Notes: generated by a model not told the origin, from the sequence alone. 64,000 nt of DNA from Polluticaenibacter yanchengensis (GCA_027854065.1 JAQGEF010000011.1:62001-126000), one strand, 5' to 3'; positions 25,502-35,851 are shown, numbered from the stretch's first letter. Translations and numbers: made by a program.

Positions 25502-27988
25502 TTATAATGGATCAACATCTACAGTAAATATGGTCCGCTTTAAGTGCGGATGGTTCAGCACTTCAACAACAGCAGTTTCTATGGCCGATTTGATACCATC
25601 AATGATCTGCCTGTTTTTCTGAAACTTAAGCATACATTCAAATATATACTGGTTCCTGACTTTATTAATGACCGGTTGCGCAGGGCCAAATACAAACTGG
25701 GGATATTGCTGCCGGATAAAATTGCAAAAAATAGTCATTGCTTCTTTACTGGCAAATGCATCATTATGACGTGACTGTACATTAATGATCCTTGAAAACG
25801 GCGGGTAAAAAAACATTTGCCGCTCCTGGATCTCAGTATTGTAAAAAGCATCATAGTCATGCTTTTGCAGCTTCTCTATTAATGGGTGATTAGTGTCGCG
25901 CAACTGTATGAATACCTGTCCATGCTCGTTTTTACGACCTGCCCGGCCACTTACCTGCTCAATTAACTGAAAGGCTCTTTCGTTAACACGGAAATCATTG
26001 AAATGTAAAATACTGTCCCCATCAGGTATCACTACTGCCCCTACATTATCAAAATCCAGGCCTTTTACTACCATCTGCGTGCCTACGAGCAGATCTATTT
26101 TATGTTCTTCAAATTGCTTGATCAGCGTATCATGGCTGTGTTTCCCTTTAATACTGTCAGTATCCATACGCGCCACTTTCTGCTCAGGGAAAACTGTTTC
26201 CAGGTTTTCTTCGATATGCTCTGTTCCAAAGTTTTTTTGCAAGAGATCCTGGTTGCCACAATTGCCACAGGTTTTGTAGAGCGGATAAGTGCTGCCGCAA
26301 TAATGGCAATGTAATTTGTTACTACTTTTATGATAGTTTAATGATACGTCGCAGTTGGTACATTTGGGTATCCAGCTACAGGTATTGCAGATGATATAAG
26401 GCGAATATCCCCTCCGGTTCTGGAAGATGATGATTTGCCTGCCTTTGTCCAATGTTGCCCGGATACTGTCTATGGTGAGCGGCGCAAATATCTGGCTTTG
26501 TCCGGCATCCAAAGCCTCCAGTTTCAGGTCGATCGTAGTAATATCCGGTAATTCCAGGTTACCAAAACGCTCACTCAGTTTTACCAGCCCGTATTTATGG
26601 GTGGTCGCGTTGTAATAGGTTTCTAAAGAAGGGGTCGCACTGCCTAAAAGCACTTTTGCATTCACTAAACCGGCATAAAAAATAGCGGCATCTCTTGCAT
26701 TGTAACGGGGTGCAGGATCCTGCTGCTTGTAAGAAGCATCATGCTCCTCGTCTATGATGATAAATTCCAGCTTACTGAATGGTAAAAAGAGGGCTGACCT
26801 GGCACCTAATACAACTTTTACTTCTCCTGATTTTACTTTATGCCAGAGTTCCAATCTTTCACTCATATTGAATTTTGAGTGATAAATAGCGACATGCCCG
26901 CCGAGATGGTCACGTAATTTGCGAATGATCTGGCTGGTTAACGCAATCTCGGGCAACAAAAACAGGCTTTGTACCCCTTTTTTTATAAACTGTTCCAGCA
27001 ATTTAATGTACACCATTGTTTTACCGCTACCGGTGACACCATGTAGCAAGGTAGCAGGAAATTGCTGAAAACTTTCTTGTATTTGCATTAGCGCTGTTTC
27101 CTGGGCTACCGATAACCGGAAGTTGATATTAAATTCTTTAGGCAGATTGGGTAAACGGTCAACCTGGCGTTTTTCAACTTTTAAAATGTCTTTGGCTACC
27201 AGTCCGTCAAAAACAGCGGGTGACGCATTTGCTTTCTTAAGTAAAGCGGACTTTAAAACATCGCCCTGGGTACGCTGTAAATGTAAAAACGACAGCAGCA
27301 GGTCCAGTTGTTTGGGTGCTTTGCTCCAGCTGTTCACCAGGGTTTCCAGCACTTCCTCGTTGTGATAAATACTGTTTAAATGTATATATGTTTCGGTTTT
27401 GGCTTTATAGGTCTCATTCATTTGCTCAAAGACCAAACATATTCTTTTATCTATCAATTGCTTTATAACCGGATAAACATGGTTGCTGTCAAGTATCTTC
27501 TGTATTTCAGAAATCTTTAACTCCGATCTTATTTCCAATGCTTCGGAAACAAGGTATTCTTTTTCATTTAAGGTTTGCGTATCTACTTCATGATCGGGAT
27601 TAAATACGACTACGGTTTCACTTGAAAGCTTTAAATGTGAAGGCAATGCAGCTATCATTACCTCACCTTCCGTACACATATAATATTTACTGATCCATGC
27701 CCATAATTTTAATTGGTCTTCATGTAGAATCGGGCGGTCATCCAATACATTCAGGATAGGCTTTACCTCTATATTGGCCGGTTTATCCTGGTGGATCTTT
27801 TTAATGATACCGGCATAACGGCGGCTTTTTCCTATTTGTACCTCTACCCTTACTCCTACTGCTATTCCATTATGAAATTGTGAAGGCACAAACCATGTCA
27901 ATGTGTTTTTAAGGTACAGAGGTACAATAACATCAACATAAGTAAAGCTTGTATTTTCATTAAATAAAACAGCGGAGTTTGTATGCAT
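25502..27988 (-). CDS. priA: Primosomal protein N' (replication restart helicase)
   Basis: An 828-residue superfamily 2 3'-5' DNA helicase that reloads the replisome at stalled forks. The N-terminal 3'-DNA-binding domain runs to about 110 (VDVIVPLYLKNTLTWFVP, VGVRVEVQIGKSRRYAGII). Walker A is LHGVTGSGKTMVYIKLLE near 318 and Walker B is IIIDEEHDASYKQQ near 408, followed by PRYNARDAA. The Zn-binding Cys pairs CNTCSWIPKCTNCD, CHYCG and CGNCG lie near 525-565. The helicase C domain follows with VGTQMVVKGLDFDNVG and EQVSGRAGR. Length is normal. The start ATG at 27988 is used because no later Met precedes the conserved N-terminus. Confidence 0.96.
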   Translation of the reverse strand: MHTNSAVLFNENTSFTYVDVIVPLYLKNTLTWFVPSQFHNGIAVGVRVEVQIGKSRRYAGIIKKIHQDKPANIEVKPILNVLDDRPILHEDQLKLWAWISKYYMCTEGEVMIAALPSHLKLSSETVVVFNPDHEVDTQTLNEKEYLVSEALEIRSELKISEIQKILDSNHVYPVIKQLIDKRICLVFEQMNETYKAKTETYIHLNSIYHNEEVLETLVNSWSKAPKQLDLLLSFLHLQRTQGDVLKSALLKKANASPAVFDGLVAKDILKVEKRQVDRLPNLPKEFNINFRLSVAQETALMQIQESFQQFPATLLHGVTGSGKTMVYIKLLEQFIKKGVQSLFLLPEIALTSQIIRKLRDHLGGHVAIYHSKFNMSERLELWHKVKSGEVKVVLGARSALFLPFSKLEFIIIDEEHDASYKQQDPAPRYNARDAAIFYAGLVNAKVLLGSATPSLETYYNATTHKYGLVKLSERFGNLELPDITTIDLKLEALDAGQSQIFAPLTIDSIRATLDKGRQIIIFQNRRGYSPYIICNTCSWIPKCTNCDVSLNYHKSSNKLHCHYCGSTYPLYKTCGNCGNQDLLQKNFGTEHIEENLETVFPEQKVARMDTDSIKGKHSHDTLIKQFEEHKIDLLVGTQMVVKGLDFDNVGAVVIPDGDSILHFNDFRVNERAFQLIEQVSGRAGRKNEHGQVFIQLRDTNHPLIEKLQKHDYDAFYNTEIQERQMFFYPPFSRIINVQSRHNDAFASKEAMTIFCNFIRQQYPQFVFGPAQPVINKVRNQYIFECMLKFQKNRQIIDGIKSAIETAVVEVLNHPHLKRTIFTVDVDPL

Positions 27989-28426
27989 GAACTTTAATAC
28001 TATTGAGGGGTAAAAATAGCAATTTGTATATGAATGATATGGTAATTTTTATGGCCCGGCTCAGTATTGAAATTATAAAATATATTACCCGTTTTTTTTG
28101 CCGGCATTTGTTTTTGTTTTCAACAGACCTGCTCCCTCAAAAGGAATATATGATTAAAAAAGTATATTGCTATTGCAAGAAAAATATGGTTAATTTGCCT
28201 TTTATTTTCATAGTTTCCGGCTTCTTATAATAATTCTTTATTAATAAATTGTATGAGAACTGTAAATAAGAAAGAATACCCTGCAACCCCGGCTAAATAT
28301 TGTATTTTAAGCTAATAATGTGGTTATATAAATTCAAATTCATAAATTTATATAATTATCTTTGCCCGGTTTTAAATAAGCAAGACGTTTTTCAGTTAAG
28401 AAGAATTTGGTTTTAACAAAGAAAAT
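27989..28426. other. Divergent intergenic region, priA / glycosyltransferase
   Basis: 438 nt, AT-rich. A 75-residue plus-strand frame at 28003-28230 is not convincing, as it has no ribosome site and no homology signal. The only clear site is the TATCTTTG box at 28357. Confidence 0.5.
28357..28364 (+). promoter_or_regulatory. -7 box for the double glycosyltransferase
   Basis: TATCTTTG followed by CCCGG is an exact TAnnTTTG box, 62 nt before ATG 28427. Confidence 0.6.
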
Positions 28427-30844
28427 ATGGATATATTATATTTCTACCAGTATTTTGGTACAGATAAAGGAGGATGGAGTACAAGGGTTTATGAGATGTG
28501 TAAGCGTTGGGTGGCAGAAGGACATAATGTTACAGTTGTAACCACACCCTATGATAAATCCGATATTCCTAAATTCAAAGGTATATCTAAAGAGTTTGAA
28601 TACAGCGGCATTAAGGTTATTGTTTTAAATTTTCCTCAAACAAATAAGGTTTCAGTTTTTAAGCGCATAGTAGGCTTCGTGAAATATATGTTACTGGCAA
28701 TGGTATATATCTTCAGGTTGAAATTTGATGTTGCCATTGCTTCTTCAGGCCCTATTACTGTGGGCGTGCTGGGTATTTTTGCCAAAATTTTCCGCAGAAA
28801 GAAATTTGTCTTTGAAGTGAGGGATTTATGGCCAAGTGGTTCTGTGCAATTGGGAATGCTAAAGAATAAAGTAGCGGTCAAATTCTGTTATTGGTTAGAA
28901 AAAACCTGTTATAATTATGCAGATCTGATAGTCGCCTGTTCGGAAGGCATGAAAAATGATATTCACAGGAGATATGGCTTTAAGCACATCATAGTGATAC
29001 CAAACGCATCGGATGTAAATTTATTCAGCGTAAAGTCAGAAAAGTCTCTTCCTGAAGAATATCAAAATAAAAAGATCATTATTTATACCGGATCTCTGGG
29101 CAGGATAGATGAATGTATGCAGATACTGGAAGCAGCTAAAAAAATATCACCTGAACAATACCCGGATGTGCTATTCCTGATTATTGGTGCCGGTGCGGAT
29201 AAGGAGCGCATGGTGAACTTTATTAAACAGGAGAATCTCGTAAATGTAAAGATGCTGGATCTTATGCCTAAAAAGGACCTCGTTGTTTACTTACAGAATG
29301 CTTATATCTCTTTACTGACCATTAAGGATATTCCTATTCTACATACCTGCAGCCCAAATAAAATATTCGACGCTTTTGCTGCCAGTGTACCAATTGTTCA
29401 AACGACCTATGGATGGATCGATCAGTTAGTTAATGAAACCAAAAGTGGTTTAACAGCCACGATTAATAATGCGGATGATTTATCGCAGAAGATTCTTTAT
29501 TATGTCAATAATGAAGAAATAAGAAATGAGCATGCTAAAAATGCTTATCAATTAGCACTCAATGTTTTTAACAGGGACGTTTGTGCTAAAAATATGATCG
29601 AGGGTATTAAGGGTCTTTTTGACAAAAAGGACAGTAAGAATATATGGATCATCAACCAGTTTGCGGGAAACGATAAAAGTGGCTGGGGTGAAAGACATTA
29701 TTTTATGAGCAAATACTGGAAAGAAAATGGTTATAATGTCACCATCGTCTCCGGTTCATTTAATCATATGTTTTTCAATTCTGTGGAGGTGAATAGCATT
29801 TTTTCATACGAAGATTATAATGGTACTAATTTCTGCTGGGTAAAAACGCCTAAATACAACCCTAAATCTGTTCGTAGATTCTGGAGCCAGATTGTTTTCG
29901 CGTACCGTGTACGGAAGCTGAATCCTAAAAAATTAAGCTCTCCGGATTACATTGTGGTTTCCTCATTACCGATTTTCCCTATTTTATCAGGAGCCTACCT
30001 TAAAAGAAAGTTTAAGGCAAAGAAACTGATTTTTGAAATCAGGGATATCTGGCCGTTAACGCTGATTGAAGTGGGTAATATTTCGAAATACAACCCGTTT
30101 GCCTACACAATGGGGCTGATTGAAAAATACGGTTATAAAAAAAGTGATCATATTGTTACCTTATTACCTTTCGCCCATAAACATATTGTAAGCAAAGGTG
30201 GAACAATGGAAAAGATCGCGTATATTCCTAACGGCCTGGAAAAGGGAATTGTGGATATTCAAAACCTTTCTGATGAAATACAATCCCTTATTCCTAAGAA
30301 TAAGTTTATTATTGGTTATGCAGGTACTCATAACAAGGCTAATGCTTTGGAGTTTTTGATTCAGGCAGCTATTAAACTAAGGGATGATGAAAGGTTTTTC
30401 TTTGTTTTAGTAGGTGATGGTTATTTGAAAGATAACCTGATAGATATGGCCCAGGGTCTTAATAATATATTATTTCTTAATAAAATTCATAAAAACCAGG
30501 TTTACTCACTCCTCAATTTATTCGACATCGGTTATGTGGGACGCAATGCAACCAAAGTTTATGACTATGGTGTATCAGGGAATAAATACTTTGATTACAT
30601 GCTGGCAAAAATTCCCGTACTGGACTCCAGCAATGTTAAAATAAGCCCGGTGGACCAGGCTATGAACGGCATAAAAGTAGAAGCGGAAAATTCTGATGCT
30701 ATCGTGAAGGCTATTATCGACTTTTATAATATTCCAATTGAAGAGAAGCATTTAATGATTGAAAGAGGATATCAATTTTTAAATGATAATCATAGTACAA
30801 AAATACTGGCCAATAAATACATGGATATTTTTAAAGCAAGCTAG
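28427..30844 (+). CDS. Fused tandem GT4 glycosyltransferase (two WbuB-like domains)
   Basis: An 805-residue protein made of two complete GT-B glycosyltransferases in one frame. Domain 1 (about 1-400) starts DILYFYQYFGTDKGGWSTRV, carries FVFEVRDLWPSGSVQLG near 125, ACSEGMKNDI, then YTGSLGRIDECMQILEAAKK near 220 and the donor-site region CSPNKIFDAFAASVPIV near 305. Domain 2 (about 404-805) restarts WIINQFAGNDKSGWGERHYF, carries LIFEIRDIWPLTLIEVG near 535, IGYAGTHNKANALEFLIQAA near 625 and GVSGNKYFDYMLAKIPVL near 723. The FEVRD-WP signature in both halves is that of the WbuB/CapJ-like GT4 family, which makes surface polysaccharide. It is a single-gene transcript ended by a strong hairpin. No polysaccharide cluster surrounds it. 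Confidence 0.88.
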   Translation: MDILYFYQYFGTDKGGWSTRVYEMCKRWVAEGHNVTVVTTPYDKSDIPKFKGISKEFEYSGIKVIVLNFPQTNKVSVFKRIVGFVKYMLLAMVYIFRLKFDVAIASSGPITVGVLGIFAKIFRRKKFVFEVRDLWPSGSVQLGMLKNKVAVKFCYWLEKTCYNYADLIVACSEGMKNDIHRRYGFKHIIVIPNASDVNLFSVKSEKSLPEEYQNKKIIIYTGSLGRIDECMQILEAAKKISPEQYPDVLFLIIGAGADKERMVNFIKQENLVNVKMLDLMPKKDLVVYLQNAYISLLTIKDIPILHTCSPNKIFDAFAASVPIVQTTYGWIDQLVNETKSGLTATINNADDLSQKILYYVNNEEIRNEHAKNAYQLALNVFNRDVCAKNMIEGIKGLFDKKDSKNIWIINQFAGNDKSGWGERHYFMSKYWKENGYNVTIVSGSFNHMFFNSVEVNSIFSYEDYNGTNFCWVKTPKYNPKSVRRFWSQIVFAYRVRKLNPKKLSSPDYIVVSSLPIFPILSGAYLKRKFKAKKLIFEIRDIWPLTLIEVGNISKYNPFAYTMGLIEKYGYKKSDHIVTLLPFAHKHIVSKGGTMEKIAYIPNGLEKGIVDIQNLSDEIQSLIPKNKFIIGYAGTHNKANALEFLIQAAIKLRDDERFFFVLVGDGYLKDNLIDMAQGLNNILFLNKIHKNQVYSLLNLFDIGYVGRNATKVYDYGVSGNKYFDYMLAKIPVLDSSNVKISPVDQAMNGIKVEAENSDAIVKAIIDFYNIPIEEKHLMIERGYQFLNDNHSTKILANKYMDIFKAS

Positions 30845-30849
30845 TATCC

Positions 30850-30890
30850 AACAAATAACCCTTTCAATAAACTTGAAAGGGTTATTTGTT
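30850..30890 (+). terminator. Long perfect terminator hairpin
   Basis: An 18-bp perfect stem (AACAAATAACCCTTTCAA with its complement) and a 5-nt loop lie 6 nt behind the glycosyltransferase stop. The T-rich ends of the stem itself make it usable from both sides, serving the convergent gene too. Confidence 0.8.
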
Positions 30891-30954
30891 AATAAAGGGA
30901 GCCAACTTCGGGTATCTCCCCGGCTCCAATCCAATCCATTAATTTTAATTGTTA

Positions 30955-32277
30955 TTATGCAAACTTTTTAGCGACTGCATTATAAAACAACTGCACCAGT
31001 TCATGCTCGTCATTCCAGCCTAATTTAAATACCAGTTCTCGTTGAATCCAGTACTTTGATTCACTAATAGTTTCGAAATTATTTATCGTACGCAAAGTAC
31101 GCTCAAACATATCTTCATCTCCCCTGAAAAGAGATTGGATCATCTGGTATTTTTCGTTGATCGTAAATGCTTTTCTCAGATCATTTATTTTTTCTGTATT
31201 ACCTGTAACGATTTTACTTAAACCGGGAGCGGCAGAGGATTTAAACCTTTCATTTAATTCTGTTGATACCTTATCCGTTTTGTTTATACCAGGAATTTCA
31301 GAAGTATCAGCAATTGGTTTATATTCTGTACCCGGCGTATCAGTTGCTTTATGCTGTACTAAATTGGCTGCGTTATTAAATACATTTTTCACAACATCTG
31401 CTGCCGATTTTGGCAGGTTCCCAAACAAGCCATTAAAAATCGATTTTTCCTCTTTAGGTGTTTCAGTCTCTGTACCTGGCTTAGGCGTAACCAAAACAAC
31501 AGGTTCCGGCTTATACTCCTCTTCTTCCAGTGCAGGAACTTCTATTTCCTGCTGCGTCAGTTGTCTTTCCTGTTCTTCCTTTTTAAATTTTTCTATTTGT
31601 TCTATTTGCTTCAGTTCTTCATCATCCGGGTCTATGGATAATTCAAAAACTTCTGTGTCCGGGCTTGTGTTGATTATAGGTTGAGTGTATTCGTCAGGTT
31701 TTACTTCAATGGAACTGTCAGGTGTTACAATATGTCTTACATGGTCCTCATAGTTCTTTTCATCTGTTACATTATTAACGGCAACATCCGCTTCTTCACT
31801 TAGAGTAAATTCGAGTAAATCTTTTCCTGTTTCAACACCAGGATCCGCTGATGTTTGAGCAGGTGCAAGACCTGTTTCTGGCATAACTACCACTACATCA
31901 TCTTCTTCATTTTCATCAGACAATTGTTCTTCATTGCCGGTGATTATATTATTTTCCTGAGCCGGTATATTTATAGGAGGATTCGTTTCTGCTACTACTG
32001 CTACTGAGCTGGCAGCTTTTTCAGCAGGTAAATTATTAAGCGCCTGCTGAATCTGGGTTGCTGATGGTTTATCCTGCCAAACCAGGTTCCTGGCGCCGGC
32101 TGCGGACATACCTTTTGGAAGCCATACAGCGACAGAACCTGTGGTAAATACACTGATATTAGCGTATTTAGCCAGTTGTTGAAATAATAATTCGGTTGTA
32201 AACAAAAGTTCATCTGCTGTGGCTTTTGCGTCAGCTTGTTGTTGCAATCTATAAATTAACGACTGTACTTTTTCCAT
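30955..32277 (-). CDS. Conserved Bacteroidota acidic protein of unknown function
   Basis: A protein of 440 residues from ATG 32277 (MEKVQSLIYRLQQQADAKA); the frame extends to 32307. An N-terminal helical region to about 90 is followed by a long acidic, low-complexity, probably disordered stretch (about 95-290: NEEQLSDENEEDDVVVV, EELKQIEQIEKFKKEEQERQ). A conserved globular C-terminus occupies about 370-440 (INDLRKAFTINEKYQMIQSL, FRGDEDMFERTLRTINNF, ELVFKLGWNDEHELVQLFY). That C-terminal block is common to unnamed Bacteroidota proteins. No signal peptide or membrane helix is seen, so it is cytoplasmic. Function is unknown. Confidence 0.8.
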   Translation of the reverse strand: MEKVQSLIYRLQQQADAKATADELLFTTELLFQQLAKYANISVFTTGSVAVWLPKGMSAAGARNLVWQDKPSATQIQQALNNLPAEKAASSVAVVAETNPPINIPAQENNIITGNEEQLSDENEEDDVVVVMPETGLAPAQTSADPGVETGKDLLEFTLSEEADVAVNNVTDEKNYEDHVRHIVTPDSSIEVKPDEYTQPIINTSPDTEVFELSIDPDDEELKQIEQIEKFKKEEQERQLTQQEIEVPALEEEEYKPEPVVLVTPKPGTETETPKEEKSIFNGLFGNLPKSAADVVKNVFNNAANLVQHKATDTPGTEYKPIADTSEIPGINKTDKVSTELNERFKSSAAPGLSKIVTGNTEKINDLRKAFTINEKYQMIQSLFRGDEDMFERTLRTINNFETISESKYWIQRELVFKLGWNDEHELVQLFYNAVAKKFA

Positions 32278-32479
32278 ATCTTCAAATCCCGTTATAAGAA
32301 ATATCAAGTGTTTAAAATTATCTCATTTTTAGTTATGGTGTATAACTTTTAAGAAAATATCCCAAAACTAAACGTTCTTTTAACTAGTATTGCAATGTTG
32401 AATTTTGCGAACCCGGGTTGCAATATTTATGCTAAAATATTTTATAAAGTTTAATCTGTAATTAAGTACTTATTCACAC

Positions 32480-33061
32480 ATGTTTATAGAGCCGGATTTA
32501 GCGGGTGGCCGCAAAGGTTGGATAGAAGTTATTTGCGGTAGTATGTTCAGTGGTAAAACGGAGGAACTGATACGCCGGCTTAAGCGTGCGCGTATTGCTA
32601 ACCTTAAAGTTGAGATCTTTAAACCTGCCTCTGATATACGCTACCATATTGAAGATATTGTTAGTCATAACGCTAATTCCATTGCCTCTACACCTATTGA
32701 AAGCTCTACCCAGATATTATTGCTGGCGCAGGACGTGGATGTGGTGGGAATAGATGAGGCCCAGTTTTTTGACCCCGAAATTATTCATGTTTGCCAGGTA
32801 CTTGCTTTCAGGGGAGTGAGGGTGATTGTTGCCGGCCTTGATATGGATTATTTAGGTAAACCTTTTGGTCAAATGCCCTATCTGCTATCCGTGGCGGATT
32901 ACATTACTAAATTACATGCGATATGCGTTAAATGCGGCAGTATGGCCAGCTTTAGCTACCGCAAAGCGAATCATGACGGGCAATTCTTTTTGGGAGAAAC
33001 TTCTGAATATGAACCCCTTTGCCGCCAGCACTATTTTGAAAAGATGGGGGAACCTATTTAA
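32480..33061 (+). CDS. tdk: Thymidine kinase (type II)
   Basis: A 193-residue enzyme of pyrimidine salvage that phosphorylates thymidine with ATP. The P-loop is [20 protein letters not shown] (about 17-36), the Walker B/catalytic region is [11 protein letters not shown] near 91, and the lasso region [12 protein letters not shown] lies near 121. The structural zinc site is CVKCG near 151 and C…H near the C-terminus (PLCRQHYF). Length and order are standard for the tetrameric TK1-like class. The gene is monocistronic and converges on dxs. Confidence 0.96.
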   Translation: MFIEPDLAGGRKGWIEVICGSMFSGKTEELIRRLKRARIANLKVEIFKPASDIRYHIEDIVSHNANSIASTPIESSTQILLLAQDVDVVGIDEAQFFDPEIIHVCQVLAFRGVRVIVAGLDMDYLGKPFGQMPYLLSVADYITKLHAICVKCGSMASFSYRKANHDGQFFLGETSEYEPLCRQHYFEKMGEPI

Positions 33062-33073
33062 TCACTGGTATAT

Positions 33074-33130
33074 TCCAAAAAATCAGCGCCAATCAGCAAT
33101 TTGTATTATGCTGCATCATCAGCGGAAAAT
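33074..33130. repeat. AATCAGCG…ATCAGCGG dispersed repeat
   Basis: CCAAAAAATCAGCGCCAATC, then AGCAATTTGTATTATGC and ATCATCAGCGGAAAA. Divergent relatives are at about 37264-37297 and 58352-58413. This short intergenic repeat type is common in Bacteroidota. Confidence 0.6.
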
Positions 33131-33177
33131 TACTCCATTGATGTAGTAGAGTGTTCTACAATCTGCATGCGGCCATT

Positions 33178-33219
33178 AAAAAGAAGCGCAACTGTTGTGT
33201 AACAATTGCGCTTCTTTTT
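33178..33219 (-). terminator. Bidirectional terminator between tdk and dxs
   Basis: A 14-bp stem AAAAAGAAGCGCAA/TTGCGCTTCTTTTT has A and T runs at its ends and lies between two convergent genes. Confidence 0.85.
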
Positions 33220-33239
33220 AATGTGATTTTATTGAATGG

Positions 33240-35177
33240 TTAACCGAATAATTCTACCCTGTTTTTAGAGGTATCGCCTACTAATATCTCAACTGCTTCG
33301 ATAATGGCGTTGGTATCATAATGGCATTCTGCCTGTAGTTCTTTTAGCGTTCCATGCTCGATAAACTGATCAGGTATTCCCATTATTTTGACGGTTGGTT
33401 TGTAACCGTTCTCATTGGCGAATTCTAAAACTGCGCTGCCGAAACCACCAACAACGGTACCGTCTTCTATTGTTATAATTTTATCGAATTTCTCCAGTAC
33501 TTCTGTTAGCAGAACTGTATCTAATGGTTTTACAAAGCGCATATCGTAATGTGCCGGATGAATGCCTTTTTGTTTTAAACTGGCAATGGCACTCTGAACA
33601 AAGTTGCCCGGATGTCCGATACTTAGGATTGCCACTTTTTCCCCGTCATTTATTTTCCGGCCTTTACCTATTTCAACGGTTTGCATAGGGGTTTGCCATT
33701 CAGGCATTACACCTTCGCCACGCGGATAACGGATCACAAACGGGTATTTATTGTTATCTGATTGCGCAGTAAACATGAGGTTCCGAAGTTCCTGCTCGTT
33801 CATTGGCGCACTGATAATCATATTCGGGATGCAACGGAAGTAGGCAATATCATAAGCACCGTGGTGCGTAGGACCATCTTCGCCTACCAGGCCTGCACGA
33901 TCAAGACATAGCACTACCGGCAATTTCTGAATGGCGATATCGTGTACGACCTGGTCGTAAGAGCGTTGCATGAAGCTGCTGTAAATGTTACAGAATACAC
34001 GCATGCCTTGTGTTGCCAGGCCTGCGCTTAATGTTACGGCATGTTGCTCACAAATACCTACATCAAGGGCGCGCGCCGGCATTTTGTCCATCATGAACTT
34101 AAGCGACGAGCCGCTCGGCATGGCAGGCGTAATACCCATAATCAAGGGATTTTGTTCTGCCAGTTCTACAATGGTATGTCCGAACACATCCTGGTATTTT
34201 GGCGGCTGCGGGGTATTGAAAACTTTCTTTTTGATCTCACCGGTTACTTTATCAAATAAACCGGGCGCATGCCATTTGGTCTGGTCTTTTTCTGCTAATT
34301 CATAGCCTTTGCCTTTGACTGTAACAATGTGTAAAATCTTTGGCCCGGGAATTTTCTTTAAATCATTCAGAGTATCTACCAGTTTGGTAATATTATGACC
34401 GTCTATAGGGCCGAAATACCGGATATTTAATGCTTCGAAGAGATTGCTGTTGCTGTTTAAAGTTGACTTTAAACCTTCTCCTATTTTATGGGCGACTCCA
34501 CGGCTGATTTTTTTCCCTGGTAATTTGCCTAACAAATCCCATAACTCGTCTTTGAATTTATTGTACGCCGGTGAGGTTGTAATATCTGTCAGATATTCTC
34601 TTAATGCGCCTACATTAGGATCGATGCTCATACAGTTGTCATTGAGAACAATGAGCATATCGGCATCGGTGATGCCTGCGTGGTTCATAGCTTCGAATGC
34701 CATGCCTGCTGTCATACTGCCATCGCCAATTACGGCGACGCTCTTGCGGTTTTCGCCTTTGATTTTTGCGGCAATGGCCATACCTAAAGCCGCAGAAATA
34801 GATGTACTGCTATGACCTACTCCAAAAGTATCATACTCGCTTTCGCTGCGCTTCGGGAACCCGCTTAATCCTTTATATTTCCTGTTGGTGATGAATTCAT
34901 CCCGCCTGCCGGTAAGAATTTTATGTCCGTAAGCCTGGTGACCTACGTCCCAAACCAATTGATCGAAGGGCGTATTGTAAACATAATGTAATGCTACAGA
35001 AAGCTCCACTACGCCTAAACTTGCAGCAAAGTGGCCGCCATGAATACTTACGACATCAATGATGTATTGTCTCAATTCGTCACATACAAGATGTAACTGT
35101 TCAGGCTTCAACTTTTTTAAGTCGTCGGGATTATTAATGTTCTTTAGTAATTCACCAGCGGGTATTTGCATTTTCAA
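33240..35177 (-). CDS. dxs: 1-deoxy-D-xylulose-5-phosphate synthase
   Basis: A 645-residue thiamine-diphosphate enzyme that condenses pyruvate and glyceraldehyde-3-phosphate, the first step of the MEP isoprenoid pathway. The TPP-binding motif is VIGDGSMTAGMAFEAMNHAG near 148 and ends in VLNDNCMSI. The transketolase pyrimidine domain carries DVGICEQHAVTLSAGLA near 372 and DRAGLVGEDGPTHHGAYD near 425. The C-terminal transketolase domain carries ILSIGHPGNFVQSA and VVGGFGSAVLEFA. It is monocistronic. Length is typical for Bacteroidota. Confidence 0.97.
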   Translation of the reverse strand: MKMQIPAGELLKNINNPDDLKKLKPEQLHLVCDELRQYIIDVVSIHGGHFAASLGVVELSVALHYVYNTPFDQLVWDVGHQAYGHKILTGRRDEFITNRKYKGLSGFPKRSESEYDTFGVGHSSTSISAALGMAIAAKIKGENRKSVAVIGDGSMTAGMAFEAMNHAGITDADMLIVLNDNCMSIDPNVGALREYLTDITTSPAYNKFKDELWDLLGKLPGKKISRGVAHKIGEGLKSTLNSNSNLFEALNIRYFGPIDGHNITKLVDTLNDLKKIPGPKILHIVTVKGKGYELAEKDQTKWHAPGLFDKVTGEIKKKVFNTPQPPKYQDVFGHTIVELAEQNPLIMGITPAMPSGSSLKFMMDKMPARALDVGICEQHAVTLSAGLATQGMRVFCNIYSSFMQRSYDQVVHDIAIQKLPVVLCLDRAGLVGEDGPTHHGAYDIAYFRCIPNMIISAPMNEQELRNLMFTAQSDNNKYPFVIRYPRGEGVMPEWQTPMQTVEIGKGRKINDGEKVAILSIGHPGNFVQSAIASLKQKGIHPAHYDMRFVKPLDTVLLTEVLEKFDKIITIEDGTVVGGFGSAVLEFANENGYKPTVKIMGIPDQFIEHGTLKELQAECHYDTNAIIEAVEILVGDTSKNRVELFG

Positions 35178-35817
35178 GCGATTTGACAGTTAGCAAAATT
35201 ACAGTTTTTATTTATAAAACAGTCTATTTTTAACAATTGGTTACTGATGACAAATATATGGGATTAAAAGGGCAAAAAAAGGTTGCTATTTGTAATATAT
35301 TACGGGAATGAAATGGTTTATAATGAAATGATTATACATGCAAATAATGCGGGGCCGACTATCCCAAATTTCATTATAGCCTTTCTTGCCGGGCATTAGA
35401 AGATTCTCAGCTCTGAAAGCAGCTACAAATATTTTGGATGCCACGCTTTAATGGTGATTAAAGGCTGGCATCCAAAGCTCAGGTTCCGGGTAGGGAGGAC
35501 CAATGATTAATGGTAATTGATAACCAGCCTGGACAGTGTTGCCGGACACGGAACTTTAAAGTATCGCAGCGCGTAAGGGATAGAATAAAGTACCCCACAG
35601 GCGGCTGATGCTATTGTTTTGGCGAAGCTGCGATGCCTGATTGCCGCCGAGGAGTACTTATGATAGCCCGGCCCTTTTGCCTGAATGAAGGTTTACATGC
35701 TTTTATTGATAAAAACGGCTTTTGAAAGGGCGGCAAAAGGGATACGCCCAAAAGAAAAAATGATTGAAAATAACGTTTGCGTATAAAAAAAGTTATAATT
35801 AAAATTGGCTATCTTTT
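35178..35817. repeat. Intergenic region with large imperfect repeat
   Basis: No gene is supported. From about 35510 to 35770, read on the minus strand, it contains the Bacteroidota element with CGGCTTTTGAAAGGGCGGC-type ends, AGGCAAAAGGGCCGGGCTAT and CCCTTACGCGCTGCGATAC. Internal GCCGCC/GGCGGC segments can fold. The remaining bases show nothing recognisable. Confidence 0.5.
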
Positions 35818-35851
35818 TTTGAACGGTATATAGTAAAAGTTGCTAAATTTG
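35818..35851 (+). promoter_or_regulatory. Promoter of odhB
   Basis: -33 TTTG (35818-35821) and -7 TAAATTTG (35844-35851) are spaced 22 nt apart, with a leader of about 50 nt before ATG 35909. Confidence 0.6.

Noticed and set aside
28003..28230. 75-residue frame between priA and the glycosyltransferase
   Set aside because: No ribosome site, composition unlike neighbouring genes, and no recognisable domain.
31157..31684. 175-residue frame on the plus strand
   Set aside because: It is the antisense of the acidic low-complexity region of the gene at 30955-32277; the Ser/Cys-rich product is an artefact of Glu/Asp codons.
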